A stretch of DNA of 64,000 bases, taken from positions 218,234,081 to 218,298,080 of the forward strand of contig NC_050100.1 of the NCBI RefSeq assembly GCF_902167145.1. The letters are read 5' to 3'. This DNA is from Zea mays. Lineage: Eukaryota; Streptophyta; Magnoliopsida; Poales; Poaceae. This document shows, one piece after another, positions 11,681 through 23,782 of the stretch. A model generated the notes under the pieces. It saw only the letters and a program-made list of their open reading frames with translations. It ran no database searches and was not told the DNA's origin. Every line of letters starts with the position of its first letter. Within the stretch, counting starts at the first letter, position 1. Position numbers and translations under genes: made by a program.

Positions 11681-13951
11681 TCAATCCAAGTTCCGCGAAT
11701 CTAAGACATTTAGCTCACTACGCAGCCTGCAAAAGGTCTTCTCATCTAGAGGCTTGGTAAAGATATCGGCTAGCTGGTTCTCGGTGCTAACATGAAACAC
11801 TTCGATATCCCCCTTTTGTTGGTGGTCTCTCAAAAAGTGATGCCGGATGTCTATGTGCTTTGTGCGGCTGTGTTCAACAGGATTTTCCGCCATGCAGATA
11901 GCACTCTCATTGTCACATAGGAGTGGGACTTTGCTCAGATTGTAGCCAAAGTCCCGGAGGGTTTGCCTCATCCAAAGTAGTTGCGCGCAACACTGTCCTG
12001 CGGCAACGTACTCGGCCTCAGCGGTGGATAGGGCAACGGAAGTTTGTTTCTTAGAGTTCCACGACACCAGGGACCTTCCTAAGAATTGGCACGTCCCTGA
12101 TGTGCTCTTCCTATCGACCTTGCATCCAGCATAGTCGGAATCTGAGTATCCAACCAAGTCAAAGGTAGACCCCTTTGGATACCAGAGCCCGAAGCAAGGC
12201 GTAGCAACTAAATATCTAAGGATTCGCTTCACCGCCACTAAGTGACATTCCTTAGGATCGGATTGAAATCTAGCACACATGCATACGCTAAGCATAATAT
12301 CCGGTCTACTAGCACATAAGTAAAGTAATGACCCTATCATTGACCGGTATGCTTTTTGATCAACGGACTTACCTCCTTTGTTGAGGTCGGTGTGTCCGTC
12401 GGTTCCCATCGGTGTCTTTGCAGGCTTGGCGTCCTTCATCCCAAACCGCTTTAGCAGGTCCTGCGTGTACTTCGTTTGGGAGATGAAGGTGCCGTCCTTG
12501 AGTTGCTTCACTTGGAACCCAAGGAAGTAGTTCAACTCGCCCATCATCGACATCTCGAATTTCTGCGTCATCACCCTGCTAAACTCTTCACAAGACTTTT
12601 TATTAGTAGAACCAAATATTATGTCATCGACATAAATTTGGCACACGAACAAATCACCATTACATGTCTTAGTGAAAAGAGTTGGATCGGCTTTCCCAAC
12701 CTTGAAAGCATTAGCAATTAAGAAATCTCTAAGGCATTCATACCATGCTCTTGGGGCTTGCTTAAGTCCATAGAGCGCCTTAGAGAGCTTACACACGTGG
12801 TCGGGGTATCGTTCATCCTCGAAGCCAGGGGGTTGCTCCACGTACACCTCCTCCTTTATTGGCCCATTGAGGAAAGCGCTCTTCACATCCATTTGGAACA
12901 ACCTGAAAGAGTGGTGAGCGGCATATGCTAGCAAGATACGAATGGACTCTAGCCTAGCCACAGGAGCAAAAGTCTCCTCAAAGTCCAAACCTGCGACTTG
13001 GGCATAACCTTTTGCCACAAGTCGAGCCTTGTTTCTCGTCACCACCCCGTGCTCGTCCTGTTTGTTGCGGAACACCCACTTGGTTCCCACAACATTTTGC
13101 TTGGGATGAGGCACCAGCGTCCAAACTTCATTGCGCTTGAAGTTGTTAAGTTCCTCCTGCATGGCCAACACCCAGTCCGGATCTAGCAAGGCCTCCTCTA
13201 CCCTGAAAGGCTCAATAGAAGAGACAAAGGAGTAATGTTCACAAAAATTTACTAATCGAGACCGAGTAGTTACTCCCTTGCTAATGTCACCCAAAATTTG
13301 GTCGATGGGATGATCCCTTTGGATCATCGCTCGAACTTGGGTTGGAGGTGCCGGTTCCGCTTCTTCCTCCATCACATGATCATCTTGTGCTCCCCCTTGA
13401 TCACACGGCTCCTGTTGATGAACCTGTTCATCGTCTTGAGTTGGGGGATGCACCATTGTTGAGGAAGAAGGTTGATCTCGTTCATCTTGTTCCTGTGGCC
13501 GAACCTCTCCAATCGCCATGGTTCGAATAGCGGCCGTTGGAACATCTTCTTCATCTACATCATCACAATAAACAACTTGCTCTCTTGGAGAGCCATTAGT
13601 TTCATCAAATACAACGTCGCTAGAGACTTCAACCAAACCCGATGATTTGTTGAAGACTCTATACGCCTTTGTATTTGAGTCATAACCTAACAAAAACCCT
13701 TCTACAGCTTTGGGAGCAAACTTAGAATTTCTACCCTTCTTCACTAGAATGTAGCACTTGCTCCCAAATACACGAAAGTAAGATACATTGGGTTTGTTAC
13801 CGGTTAGTAGCTCATACGACGTCTTCTTGAGGAGGCGATGAAGGTAGACCCTGTTGATGGCGTGGCAAGCCGTGTTCACGGCTTCCGTCCAAAAGCACTC
13901 GGGGGTCTTGAACTCTCCTAGCATCGTCCTCGCCATATCGATGAGCGTCCT
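11681..13951 (-). CDS. Element B pol, 3' part: integrase C-terminus, reverse transcriptase, RNase H
   Basis: The downstream 757 codons of the pol reading frame. After the integrase tail ([15 protein letters not shown] region) comes a Copia RT with fingers and palm ([22 protein letters not shown]) and the catalytic YVDDIIFGS box near 12630. RNase H follows, with YSDSDYAGC and the ADIFTKPL terminal block. The frame is open to the stop at 11681. It is disconnected from the 5' part by element A, inserted exactly at the integrase. Counting one copy of the GTCCT duplication, the two parts are in the same frame (312 + 757 codons). The protein is therefore intact apart from the insertion, but cannot now be made as one chain. 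Confidence 0.92.
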   Translation of the reverse strand, partial: RTLIDMARTMLGEFKTPECFWTEAVNTACHAINRVYLHRLLKKTSYELLTGNKPNVSYFRVFGSKCYILVKKGRNSKFAPKAVEGFLLGYDSNTKAYRVFNKSSGLVEVSSDVVFDETNGSPREQVVYCDDVDEEDVPTAAIRTMAIGEVRPQEQDERDQPSSSTMVHPPTQDDEQVHQQEPCDQGGAQDDHVMEEEAEPAPPTQVRAMIQRDHPIDQILGDISKGVTTRSRLVNFCEHYSFVSSIEPFRVEEALLDPDWVLAMQEELNNFKRNEVWTLVPHPKQNVVGTKWVFRNKQDEHGVVTRNKARLVAKGYAQVAGLDFEETFAPVARLESIRILLAYAAHHSFRLFQMDVKSAFLNGPIKEEVYVEQPPGFEDERYPDHVCKLSKALYGLKQAPRAWYECLRDFLIANAFKVGKADPTLFTKTCNGDLFVCQIYVDDIIFGSTNKKSCEEFSRVMTQKFEMSMMGELNYFLGFQVKQLKDGTFISQTKYTQDLLKRFGMKDAKPAKTPMGTDGHTDLNKGGKSVDQKAYRSMIGSLLYLCASRPDIMLSVCMCARFQSDPKECHLVAVKRILRYLVATPCFGLWYPKGSTFDLVGYSDSDYAGCKVDRKSTSGTCQFLGRSLVSWNSKKQTSVALSTAEAEYVAAGQCCAQLLWMRQTLRDFGYNLSKVPLLCDNESAICMAENPVEHSRTKHIDIRHHFLRDHQQKGDIEVFHVSTENQLADIFTKPLDEKTFCRLRSELNVLDSRNLD

Positions 13952-15587
13952 TGAAAGGGAAATAGGCTCAAACCTTTTCCTAAATGATTTTGGTGGTTGA
14001 ATTGCCCAACACAAATAATTGGACTAACTAGTTTGCTCTAGATTATATGCTCTACAGGTGCCAAAGGTTCATTTACAACTATTCTAAATCGACTGTCCGG
14101 AATACCGTAGATTATTCCGGACAGGAGAAGCTTTTTGGAAAAACCGACTATGCGCGGACCGTCCGGGCCCTTGCGGCGGACCGTCCGCGACACCAGGATG
14201 ATCCTCGGACAGAACCAATGCAAAAACATGTGTCTCTACTGCGGACCGTCCGATGGAAGAGCAAGCACCGTCCGAGACCACGCGCGGACCGTCCGGGCCC
14301 TTGCGGCGGACCGTCCGCGACACCGCTTTGACTTCGACCAGGAACTATAAATCAGGGACAGTCCGAATTAACCACGGACCGTCCAGCTACAACGCGCGGA
14401 CCGTCCGGCTATAATTCACGGACAGTCCGCAGGTGAAGACCTGGTTCAGCCCGAAGGTGACAAGTTGAGCAAAAGGAATTATATAGCTGGCGCGGACCGT
14501 CCGGGACCAAGGGCGGACCGTCCGCGTGGTGTCACCGAGGCAGATAGCCGTTGATCTAACCGTTGATCTGTCAGAAGTATCCGTTGAAGATGTCAGAATC
14601 GACCGTTGGAGGGTCGCGGACCGTCCGGGCCCTAACCGCGGACCGTCCGCCAGTGGAATTTCTGGCAGATGCGCCCCAACGGCTATATGGGTGGTTGAGG
14701 GCTATAAATACCCCCCCAACCGGCCACTTCAAGGTGTGGGAGTCCAAGCAACATTCCAAGTCATCTAGTTGACATACTCAAGCCCTCCCAACCACATATA
14801 TTCATTGATCCATCCTATACACAAGATTTAGTCCACTACAACCAACACAAGTGCCACAAAAGAGAGAGCAAGCAATTAAGAGCTACTCAATTGAGTTTAG
14901 CCCTAGCGCCTTGTGAGATTCATTGAGAGACAGTGTGTACTACATCTTTGTGTTCATTTGCGCGTGGAGTTTTTGACTCCCATTCGAACTTCCTCCAAAG
15001 TGTTGGAGGCTTGTAAAAGCTAGCAAGAGACACCAAAGATTGTGGTGGTCCTTGTGGGATCGAGAGTGATCCTTGAAAAGAAGAAGAGCTCGCCGATCCT
15101 TGTGTGATCGGGAGAGAGAGGGAAAGGGTTGAAAAAGACCCGTCCTTAAGTGGACTCCTCAACGGGGACTAGGCCTTCGAGGGCCGAACCTCGGTAAAAC
15201 AAATCACCCGTGTTCATTGTGCTTTTGCTTGTGATTTGTTTGCTTTCCCTTCCTCCAAGTTCTCTTGCACTATTCTTTGCTCATATCATTTGGTGTTGCT
15301 TCAAGTTAAAATCTCATTTAAGTGAAGCAACACTCCGCAAGAAAAGAACTTGAGTTAGTGCTCTTTTTCATCTAAGCCTTCTTGCTTTGTTATCATAGAA
15401 TTATTAGTTGTATTGATTTATCACTTCCGCATTACTTGAAAGCTATACTCTTTACTAGCAAGAACTTAGTTTTTATACTTCGATAATTGTTCATCTTGTT
15501 CTAACCACTAATCAAAGGATCTAGTTGGGGGATAAAGTTTTAATTTTCAGGTTTCGCCTATCCACCCCCCCCTCTAGGCGACTTTCA
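13952..15587 (+). repeat. 5' LTR of element A
   Basis: 1636 bp. A TATA box (ctataaata) is at 14702-14710, which leaves a U3 of about 0.75 kb and a long R-U5. U3 is filled by the GGACCGTCC array. Confidence 0.92.
14085..14660. repeat. GCGGACCGTCCGC palindrome array in 5' LTR of A
   Basis: About 14 copies of a CpG-rich palindrome around GGACCGTCC, in forms GCGGACCGTCCGC, CGGACAGTCCG and similar. A 41-bp block holding two of them is duplicated at about 14153-14194 and 14283-14324. The identical array recurs at about 21334-21906 in the 3' LTR. Confidence 0.88.
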
Positions 15588-15589
15588 AT

Positions 15590-15601
15590 TGGTATCAGAG
15601 C
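15590..15601 (+). promoter_or_regulatory. Primer binding site of element A
   Basis: TGGTATCAGAGC, complementary to the 3' end of initiator Met-tRNA, two bases after the LTR end. Confidence 0.85.
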
Positions 15602-15636
15602 TAGGCACTTCATCTTGAGTCTAACAACTCGAAGTG

Positions 15637-17511
15637 ATGGCTCGTAGAAGATCCCAAAAGAACAAGAAGACTCCTCCAACGAACGCAACTCAAAAGGAGG
15701 TAACTCTTGAGATATTATGTGATGATTGTTCTAATTACGATTCATGGTCTACTAGTGTGATAAATGCCTTTAGAACCATACATCCTCAATTAGAACAAAT
15801 TATTGACAAGAGTATTTTTCCCTCTAGTTTTAATGGAAAAATTAATTCCGAGGAGGATCAAAGATGTTATCGCTTAAACTACCTAGCTTTTGACATCTTA
15901 AACAATTCTCTTAGCAAAGAAGATTATCGTGCCTTCATATCAAACTATGACGAATCCATTCCCGATGCGCATGATATTTGGACTAGAATTAAAATCAAGT
16001 TTGATGAGTCCAAACATAATAGTTCATTTGATGCCTCTACTTCCTTTAGTTTTTGTGATACTAACCCTTGCAAGGAAGAAGGAGAAAATGAACGATGGAG
16101 ACCAAACGATGAATCCACCTCTCCAAAAGGTTTGTCTTCCCATTTCGATTCCCACATGTGTTGTGTGGCTAATGAAAATGATAGCGGAAGCACAAATGAG
16201 GATGAGGAGGAAGAAAGAAGCTTTGTGCATCTCTACGCTCGCCTAAGCCAAGAAGATAAGGCGGTCATGCTCAAACTTCTAGAAAGAGCGAGAGAGCAAA
16301 GCGAAGCTCGTCAAAGGCTAGAAGATATTCTCTCCATAAAGATGCAACACTTTGATGAGATGACTAAAGAACATGAGGAGCTAAAGTGCTCTCATGTTGA
16401 TTTGGTCCAAAGGTATGAAACTATTTCAATTGAGCAAGATAACGCTGCACATTGTATCGCTCAATTAGTAAATAGGAATACCTTGCTTAAGGACCAAGTG
16501 GAAAAGCTAAAAATTGAAAATCTAGCTTTTCAAGAAAAATATGATATGCTCCTATGCTCTCATGAAAATCTTAGAGATGATCATATCATATTAAACATTG
16601 CTCATGAGGTTGTGATAGAAAATTTAAAATCCCAACAACCTCACTCATGCACATGTATTCAAATTGATACTATATTACCATGTGCTAATGCTTGTTGTTT
16701 GTCAACAAGCAAATCTTCCTTTGAGCTAGAATTTGCAGGAACAAATGATGATTCATATCAAAAGCTCAAAGAAGAAAATGAGAGGCTAAGGAAGAGCTTG
16801 ACACAACTAAAAGGGAAATGCATTGCCCAATCTTCTCAAGATAACCGTGATCACATGGTGAAGAAGCTTGAGACGGAAAAAACCGCGGCATGCACTACAT
16901 CCCTTGAAGAAAATGTCAAGAATTTGAGGATTGCCATGAGGAGGAAACAAAAGATGAAATTCAACACCTCCTCCAAAAGCCTCAACCACGCCTCCACAAA
17001 AGGTAACATCCAAGGTAATGATCAAGCCACACTTCACATTAAGAGGTGTAGTGAATGCTTTGAAGTGGGGCACTTGATTAGGTCATGTCCCTATATTAAT
17101 GGCTTGATTATTAACAAGGATGATAGACTTTGTTTTAAATGCTCCAAGAAGGGACACTTACTTAGATCTTGTCCCCATTTAAAACAAAGAGGCATAGGGT
17201 TAGAAAAGAAAATTTTTACTAACCATGTAGCAAGCAACAAACAAGGAAAGAAGAAATCTTCGAAACTTGGAAAACGCCTATGCTACACATGCCGAAAGAA
17301 GGGACATCAATGCAAAGATTGTCCCATTGGTAAAAATCCCACTCCTAACTTGTCATTTGATTCATATATAACTAGGCAACCCAAGGTTGCAACTTGTGCT
17401 AGAAAGGTAACAAGTTTACCAAGCGCTAGCATAAAGGACACTTGGGTTCCTAGATCTTTGTTTACTAACCTTAACGGACCCATCAAGCGATGGGTACCAA
17501 AATGTGCTTGA
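15637..17511 (+). CDS. Gag protein of non-autonomous element A, three zinc knuckles
   Basis: 624 aa from the ATG at 15637 (a GTG lies one codon earlier; the ATG is preferred), only 49 bp after the LTR. The N-terminal third resembles the capsid-like domain of Copia gag (YDSWSTSVINAF, then a DIWTRIKIKFD block). A long Glu/Lys-rich coiled-coil region follows, with repeated leucine and glutamate heptads. Near the C-terminus are three CCHC knuckles, CSECFEVGHLIRSC, CFKCSKKGHLLRSC and CYTCRKKGHQCKDC. Autonomous element B has a single knuckle. The C-terminal KRWVPKCA block matches the gag end of Sirevirus proteins. Role: RNA binding and particle assembly. The frame is undamaged, as expected of a recent insertion. 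Confidence 0.9.
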   Translation: MARRRSQKNKKTPPTNATQKEVTLEILCDDCSNYDSWSTSVINAFRTIHPQLEQIIDKSIFPSSFNGKINSEEDQRCYRLNYLAFDILNNSLSKEDYRAFISNYDESIPDAHDIWTRIKIKFDESKHNSSFDASTSFSFCDTNPCKEEGENERWRPNDESTSPKGLSSHFDSHMCCVANENDSGSTNEDEEEERSFVHLYARLSQEDKAVMLKLLERAREQSEARQRLEDILSIKMQHFDEMTKEHEELKCSHVDLVQRYETISIEQDNAAHCIAQLVNRNTLLKDQVEKLKIENLAFQEKYDMLLCSHENLRDDHIILNIAHEVVIENLKSQQPHSCTCIQIDTILPCANACCLSTSKSSFELEFAGTNDDSYQKLKEENERLRKSLTQLKGKCIAQSSQDNRDHMVKKLETEKTAACTTSLEENVKNLRIAMRRKQKMKFNTSSKSLNHASTKGNIQGNDQATLHIKRCSECFEVGHLIRSCPYINGLIINKDDRLCFKCSKKGHLLRSCPHLKQRGIGLEKKIFTNHVASNKQGKKKSSKLGKRLCYTCRKKGHQCKDCPIGKNPTPNLSFDSYITRQPKVATCARKVTSLPSASIKDTWVPRSLFTNLNGPIKRWVPKCA

Positions 17512-20500
17512 CAAGATTTGTAGGAGAAGGAGATGGTATGAACCTTTGGGGTGCTTGAGGGAGTTAATTCAATTCTTATCAACTCAAGCTATCAATCTTC
17601 AAATAATCTACATATTCAAGATTGACCCAAGGTTATTTCAACATGTTATTCAAAACCCATATCATCTCGGTGAAGATATTGATGTTGTAGGAATTAAAGA
17701 ATTATCATGTGCGGAATATCAAAGCCTACAACATGAAGGAATGTCAAGGGATGGTAACATTTATATTCTTAAGTGCAATTATCTTAATTTGTCATGTGTC
17801 TTGTGTAGTCACATAGAAATAGAAAGCACTTAAGGATGTTTTAAAATTATGTCATCATTCTTTGAAGAAATTCCTCTCATATGGTAGATTGTGTATTTAT
17901 CAAATTCTATATTATGACAATCTACATGTTTTTAAATTGTTGCAAGTTCACATGGCATATCCTTGCATTAACTATTCTATTATTGCCATGTTCTAGATAT
18001 AGAGAGATATTTCATGTTCTTAAAAGAATAAGGTGTCATGTAAGGAATTCAAATACTTAGGACACTTATAAAAGGAAAAATTCTCTCTATAGCTAGAAAT
18101 GTGAGACTAATGTTTTTATCTAAATAATTTAAGTAGTCTCACTTGTAGAGATAATTTTCTCTATGGAAATGCGTAATCCACCATGACAAGGAAAATCAAT
18201 CCAATAATGTATGTTGTATGTTTTATTGCTTAAATTGGATATGATTTTTCTACATTTATCGCTTTCCAAATCATGATTTAGATTTATTCCTATAATCTCA
18301 AAGGATTAGTTATGCTTGTTTTATGAGTTAAAATTAAGCATAACATCATCTATGAATAATCTAGTTCATGCTATAGAGTTTCCATGTTTTGTTAATCTAA
18401 CTTCTCATTCTTTATCAAAATGATTACTAAATGGAAACTAGTGCTTGTGTTGCTAACGTATCTCTTGAGCTTACTTGTAAATATGCATAGAAGGGAAAGT
18501 ACACAAGCCTCATGGGTTGATCTTCACCCAAAAGAAGAAAGGTAAAAGCAAAGGTATGGGAACTCATCTTCTTAATTAAGTTCAGTTCCCATCTCTATGA
18601 GTATTTAATCTAAATTATCATATTCTACCCTTGTGAGGAATAGATTCGCTGTTGGACCAAAATTAACTAAGTGTGCATTCAAATATCATTTTCTCAGTGC
18701 TCATGTCCATTAGAATCTATTTAATTCCTTTGCGATATTTATATATATGTTATCATATTGATTTGTTTCCAAGTGATGATTAACTAACTCCAATATGATA
18801 AAGTAAAATCTCCAATGATTATTAAAAATGTTTAAAAGGTGCTCACTCATTTTTCTCAAATGAAATGCACTAATGTTAAGGATTTTACTTCATGTCTGTG
18901 TGACTTGTGGATGATGAATCTTGTATGCTAATTATCTAAAGTAATCATCCTTCACCATAGACTCCCTTGCGCTATTAACATGTCTCTTGAGTATTTTCAA
19001 TAAGTTTGGAAGGTAAAAGAGACAAATATAAAGGGAGGACACTCAGATGAAAAAGAAAGAACATCAAGGACAGCAACATCTACCTGGACAATAAGGTCTT
19101 CACAACAATCAATGATGTGGTTGTAAGCATTCTAAATCCTTTTTCATTATGAGATTTCCAGGCTCAAGTTGTTTATTGCTAAATTTATGAGCCTTGATCA
19201 AAATGTATAATGCTTCTCCCTTTATGTTCTTAAAAGTGAATGCATCGAAATCAATTCTTTAAATTATTTGATGCATATCTGTAGGGGGAGTCCATTATTA
19301 TATTTTGATTATGTTGAGACTATTGCTTTGTCTTAGAAGTTTCATATAGTCTCTTGCATGAGAATAATGTTTCTCATATAGTATGCTACTACACATCAAT
19401 CCAGCTTGTTAAAATAATGTCGCTTTTATCAAGGATTGTTGCTTTCATTTCTAAAGTAGCATGCTTATTGGATTCTCCTACTTTTAAGCTTGATTGAAAA
19501 TTTAATGCCTTTGTTGTTTTCTTGATCTCATATTGGTTGATCATTGAACAACTTCAATCATCACTTATGCTCCTTAGTGCCTTATGTAATTTGAGTTTGA
19601 TTTCAATTGTAATTTTAACTGACATCTATCTTGATATACACTAAGGAAAAAGGAGAATTCATGATTCATTTATGCAAATTGTGATCCATTTGATATATGC
19701 TAACACTAACTTGAAAAAGATCACTAGTTGTAGAACTCTCTCTTGTGCAAAATATTTCCATATATTGTCATTAAGAATTGGTCTTAAGCATTTAAGACTA
19801 AGGACAAGCACAATGAAGAGAGCGTCCCTATGTAAAGGTACATAAAGGTAAAACTATCTCCTTTCATTTAAACTTGTACCTAAATCTTCCTTTTCTATAC
19901 ATTCTTTGCATATCTTGTATAAAAGGAAGAGAAAGCATGTTCATGTATTATCCCTGCTTCATATCTAGTTTAACTTCTCAAAAATTCATTCATGCTTTAA
20001 TGCATCCTTGTTGAAACTAGATGAAGTGATTTAACTGTCAAAGAGCTTAAAGCTTAACCTTGTAACGAGGATAAGCTGCCTTTATTCCAAAGGTGGATGG
20101 TCCTTAAGCCTCTTTGAAATCCTTAAGGGAAAATGCTTGAAATGTTTACAACATGCTTTCATAAGTGCATCAACTGACCTGAGCATCACACTTATAATAT
20201 TACACAATGCACTTCACATTCCGTATAATATGGATATGTTCTCATTAACCTAATTATGTGCAATTGGCATTTAAGGCCAAAATATATGTTCCTCTCCATG
20301 CACATATTTAGGGGGAGCAATCTATATTGTATAGAATTGTTTAATCTTAATTGACATATCCTTTTTAATCATGTCTCTTTCCTTTGGTACATTTGCATAT
20401 TTCTTATCTTCATTGTGTGCCAAGGCTAAGACTAATATGTTTTCATGAGTATCTCATGTATTAAGTCTTAGATTGAAAGGGAAATGGAGTATTCGGTAAA

Positions 20501-21200
20501 GACATCGCTTCCACTCAACTCCGTTGGTGTTATCCACTCTTTGCCGGTATCCCGCTGTCTCTCCGTCTTTGGTATAATCTTCACTCATGTTTTATTTGCC
20601 AAAGGGGAGAAAGTAGTTATTTAAGGGCTTATATTTCACTCAAAGTATCCGTTTTTGGTGATTCATGCCAAAGGGGGAGAAAGTTTTAGCCCAAAGCAAA
20701 AGGACCGCACCGCACCGCCCACCACCTAGTTTTAGAAAACTGATAATTTTCAATTGGTAAATTTCAAATTGGTATCTTATTGTGTTCAAAAGGGGGTGAA
20801 AGTAGTATTTTCAAAATCAATATCTTAAAACCCTCTTGAACACTAAGAGGAGGATTTTATTGAAGGGGAGTTTTGTTCAGTCAAAGGAAAAGCATTTTGA
20901 AACAGGGGGAGAAAATTTCAAATCTTGAAAATGCTTCTCAAAATTTTATTCATTTACCTTTGACTATTTGCAAAAGAACTTTGAAAAGAATTTACAAAAG
21001 AGTTTGCAAAAACAAAACAAATGGTGCATGCATTGTCCAAAACATTAAATATGAAGAAAGCATCCATGCATATCTTATGAAATGTAACATTGGTTTAATT
21101 CCAAGTAACCTTTGCACTTACCTTATGCAAGCTAGTTCAATTCTGCACTTATATATTTGCTTTGGTTTGTGTTGGCATCAATCACCAAAAAGGGGGAGAT
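17512..21200 (+). other. Long non-coding internal region of element A with repeated purine tracts
   Basis: 3.7 kb, AT-rich, where pol would be expected. No protease, integrase, RT or RNase H motif seen in any frame. A 109-codon frame overlaps the gag end (to 17833) but is probably not coding (see rejected items). Purine tracts of GGGGGAG type recur at about 19285, 20311, 20605, 20671, 20865 and 20905, and at 21191 next to the LTR. The region is colinear with 58620-62358 of element C. Confidence 0.75.
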
Positions 21201-22834
21201 TGAAAGGGAAATAGGCTCAAACCTTTTCCTAAATGATTTTGGTGGTTGAATTGCCCAACACAAATAATTGGACTAACTAGTTTGCTCTAGATTATATGCT
21301 CTACAGGTGCCAAAGGTTCATTTACAACTATTCTAAATCGACTGTCCGGAATACCGTAGATTATTCCGGACAGGAGAAGCTTTTTGGAAAAACCGACTAT
21401 GCGCGGACCGTCCGGGCCCTTGCGGCGGACCGTCCGCGACACCAGGATGATCCTCGGACAGAACCAATGCAAAAACATGTGTCTCTACTGCGGACCGTCC
21501 GATGGAAGAGCAAGCACCGTCCGAGACCACGCGCGGACCGTCCGGGCCCTTGCGGCGGACCGTCCGCGACACCGCTTTGACTTCGACCAGGAACTATAAA
21601 TCAGGGACAGTCCGAATTAACCACGGACCGTCCAGCTACAACGCGCGGACCGTCCGGCTATAATTCACGGACAGTCCGCAGGTGAAGACCTGGTTCAGCC
21701 CGAAGGTGACAAGTTGAGCAAAAGGAATTATATAGCTGGCGCGGACCGTCCGGGACCAAGGGCGGACCGTCCGCGTGGTGTCACCGAGGCAGATAGCCGT
21801 TGATCTAACCGTTGATCTGTCAGAAGTATCCGTTGAAGATGTCAGAATCGACCGTTGGAGGGTCGCGGACCGTCCGGGCCCTAACCGCGGACCGTCCGCC
21901 AGTGGAATTTCTGGCAGATGCGCCCCAACGGCTATATGGGTGGTTGAGGGCTATAAATACCCCCCAACCGGCCACTTCAAGGTGTGGGAGTCCAAGCAAC
22001 ATTCCAAGTCATCTAGTTGACATACTCAAGCCCTCCCAACCACATATATTCATTGATCCATCCTATACACAAGATTTAGTCCACTACAACCAACACAAGT
22101 GCCACAAAAGAGAGAGCAAGCAATTAAGAGCTACTCAATTGAGTTTAGCCCTAGCGCCTTGTGAGATTCATTGAGAGACAGTGTGTACTACATCTTTGTG
22201 TTCATTTGCGCGTGGAGTTTTTGACTCCCATTCGAACTTCCTCCAAAGTGTTGGAGGCTTGTAAAAGCTAGCAAGAGACACCAAAGATTGTGGTGGTCCT
22301 TGTGGGATCGAGAGTGATCCTTGAAAAGAAGAAGAGCTCGCCGATCCTTGTGTGATCGGGAGAGAGAGGGAAAGGGTTGAAAAAGACCCGTCCTTAAGTG
22401 GACTCCTCAACGGGGACTAGGCCTTCGAGGGCCGAACCTCGGTAAAACAAATCACCCGTGTTCATTGTGCTTTTGCTTGTGATTTGTTTGCTTTCCCTTC
22501 CTCCAAGTTCTCTTGCACTATTCTTTGCTCATATCATTTGGTGTTGCTTCAAGTTAAAATCTCATTTAAGTGAAGCAACACTCCGCAAGAAAAGAACTTG
22601 AGTTAGTGCTCTTTTTCATCTAAGCCTTCTTGCTTTGTTATCATAGAATTATTAGTTGTATTGATTTATCACTTCCGCATTACTTGAAAGCTATACTCTT
22701 TACTAGCAAGAACTTAGTTTTTATACTTCGATAATTGTTCATCTTGTTCTAACCACTAATCAAAGGATCTAGTTGGGGGATAAAGTTTTAATTTTCAGGT
22801 TTCGCCTATCCACCCCCCCTCTAGGCGACTTTCA
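21201..22834 (+). repeat. 3' LTR of element A
   Basis: 1634 bp, apparently identical to the 5' LTR except for one C less in each of two homopolymers. TATA box at 21951-21959. Followed by target duplication GTCCT. Confidence 0.92.
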
Positions 22835-23775
22835 GTCCTGTTCTTCCTCTCTACCACACCATTTTGCTGTGGTGTGTAGGGAGCGGAGAACTCGTGCTTG
22901 ATCCCTTCCTCCTCAAGGAACTCCTCCACTTGAAGGTTCTTGAACTCGGACCCGTTGTCGCTTCTTATTTTCTTCACTTTGAGCTCAAACTCATTTTGAG
23001 CTCTCCTGAGGAAGCGCTTGAGGGTCCCTTGGGTTTCAGACTTATCCTGCAAAAAGAACACCCAAGTGAAGCGGGAAAAGTCATCAACAATAACTAGACC
23101 ATACTTACTTCCTCCTATACTTAGATAGGCGACGGGTCCGAAGAAGTCTATATGCAGCAGCTCCAGAGGTCTTGAGGTGGTCATCACATTCTTGCTGTGA
23201 TGCGCTCCTCCTACCTGTTTACCTGCCTGACAAGCTGCACAAGGTCTATCTTTTTCGAATTGCACGTTAGTCAAACCTATCACGTGTTCTCCCTTAAGAA
23301 GCATGTGAAGGTTCTTCATCCCCACATGTGCTAAGCGGCGATGCCACAGCCAGCCCATGCTAGTCTTAGCTATTAAGCATGCATCTAGACCGGCCTCTTC
23401 TTTTGCAAAATCAACTAAATAAAGTTTGCCGTCTAATACACCCTTAAAAGCTAGTGAACCATCACTTCTTCTAAAGACAGACACATCTACATTTGTAAAA
23501 AGACAATTATATCCCATATTGCATAATTGACTTACAGATAGTAAATTATATCCCAAAGACTCAACTAAAAACACATTAGAAATTGAGTGCTCATTAGAAA
23601 TTGCAATTTTACCTAACCCTTTTACCTTGCCTTGATTCCCATCACCGAATATGATTGAATCTTGGGAATCCTTATTCTTGACGTAGGAGGTGAACATCTT
23701 CTTCTCCCCCGTCATATGGTTTGTGCATCCGCTGTCGATAATCCAGCTTGAACCCCCGGATGCATAAACCTGCAT
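22835..23775 (-). CDS. Element B pol, 5' part: protease and integrase N-terminus/core
   Basis: 312 codons of B sequence starting at the ATG at 23775, cut by element A. The aspartic protease motif DSGCTNHM lies at residues 14-21. Then come the GAG-pre-integrase zinc-binding region (HRRLAHVG ... CAACQAGK) and the integrase core with its catalytic aspartates (HIDFFGP, VDDFSRF, RSDNGSEF) and glutamate (NGVVERKNR). The element A junction falls just after that glutamate block. The frame then runs into A's LTR and ends after about ten foreign residues. pol begins 7 nt after the gag stop in the +1 frame. Confidence 0.9.
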
Positions 23776-23782
23776 GGCAAAT

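Larger units (their letters stand above)
13952..22834 (+). mobile_element. LTR retrotransposon A: non-autonomous, gag-only Sirevirus-like element
   Basis: Complete 8.9-kb element on the plus strand, inserted into integrase of B with duplication GTCCT (13947-13951, 22835-22839). The LTRs are 1636 and 1634 bp, TG...CA. By eye they differ only in two C-homopolymer lengths (near 14711 and 15574), so insertion is very recent. The initiator-Met-type primer site follows the 5' LTR directly, and a polypurine tract aaaaagggggagat precedes the 3' LTR. The internal 5.6 kb encodes one gag protein and no protease, integrase or RT that I can find. It must depend on enzymes from elsewhere if mobile. Element C at the right edge of the window belongs to the same kind. 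Confidence 0.92.

Noticed and set aside
13952..14700. CRISPR-like spaced palindromes
   Set aside because: Regular palindromes with spacers occur, but in a plant LTR, without uniform repeat length or cas genes; they are Sirevirus U3 motifs.
17504..17833. Second ORF overlapping the gag end, shared between elements A and C (61983-62447)
   Set aside because: Comparing the two copies I count about eight amino-acid-changing and two silent differences, plus loss of the stop. That is not the pattern of a selected protein; the frame is most simply conserved because the elements are young.
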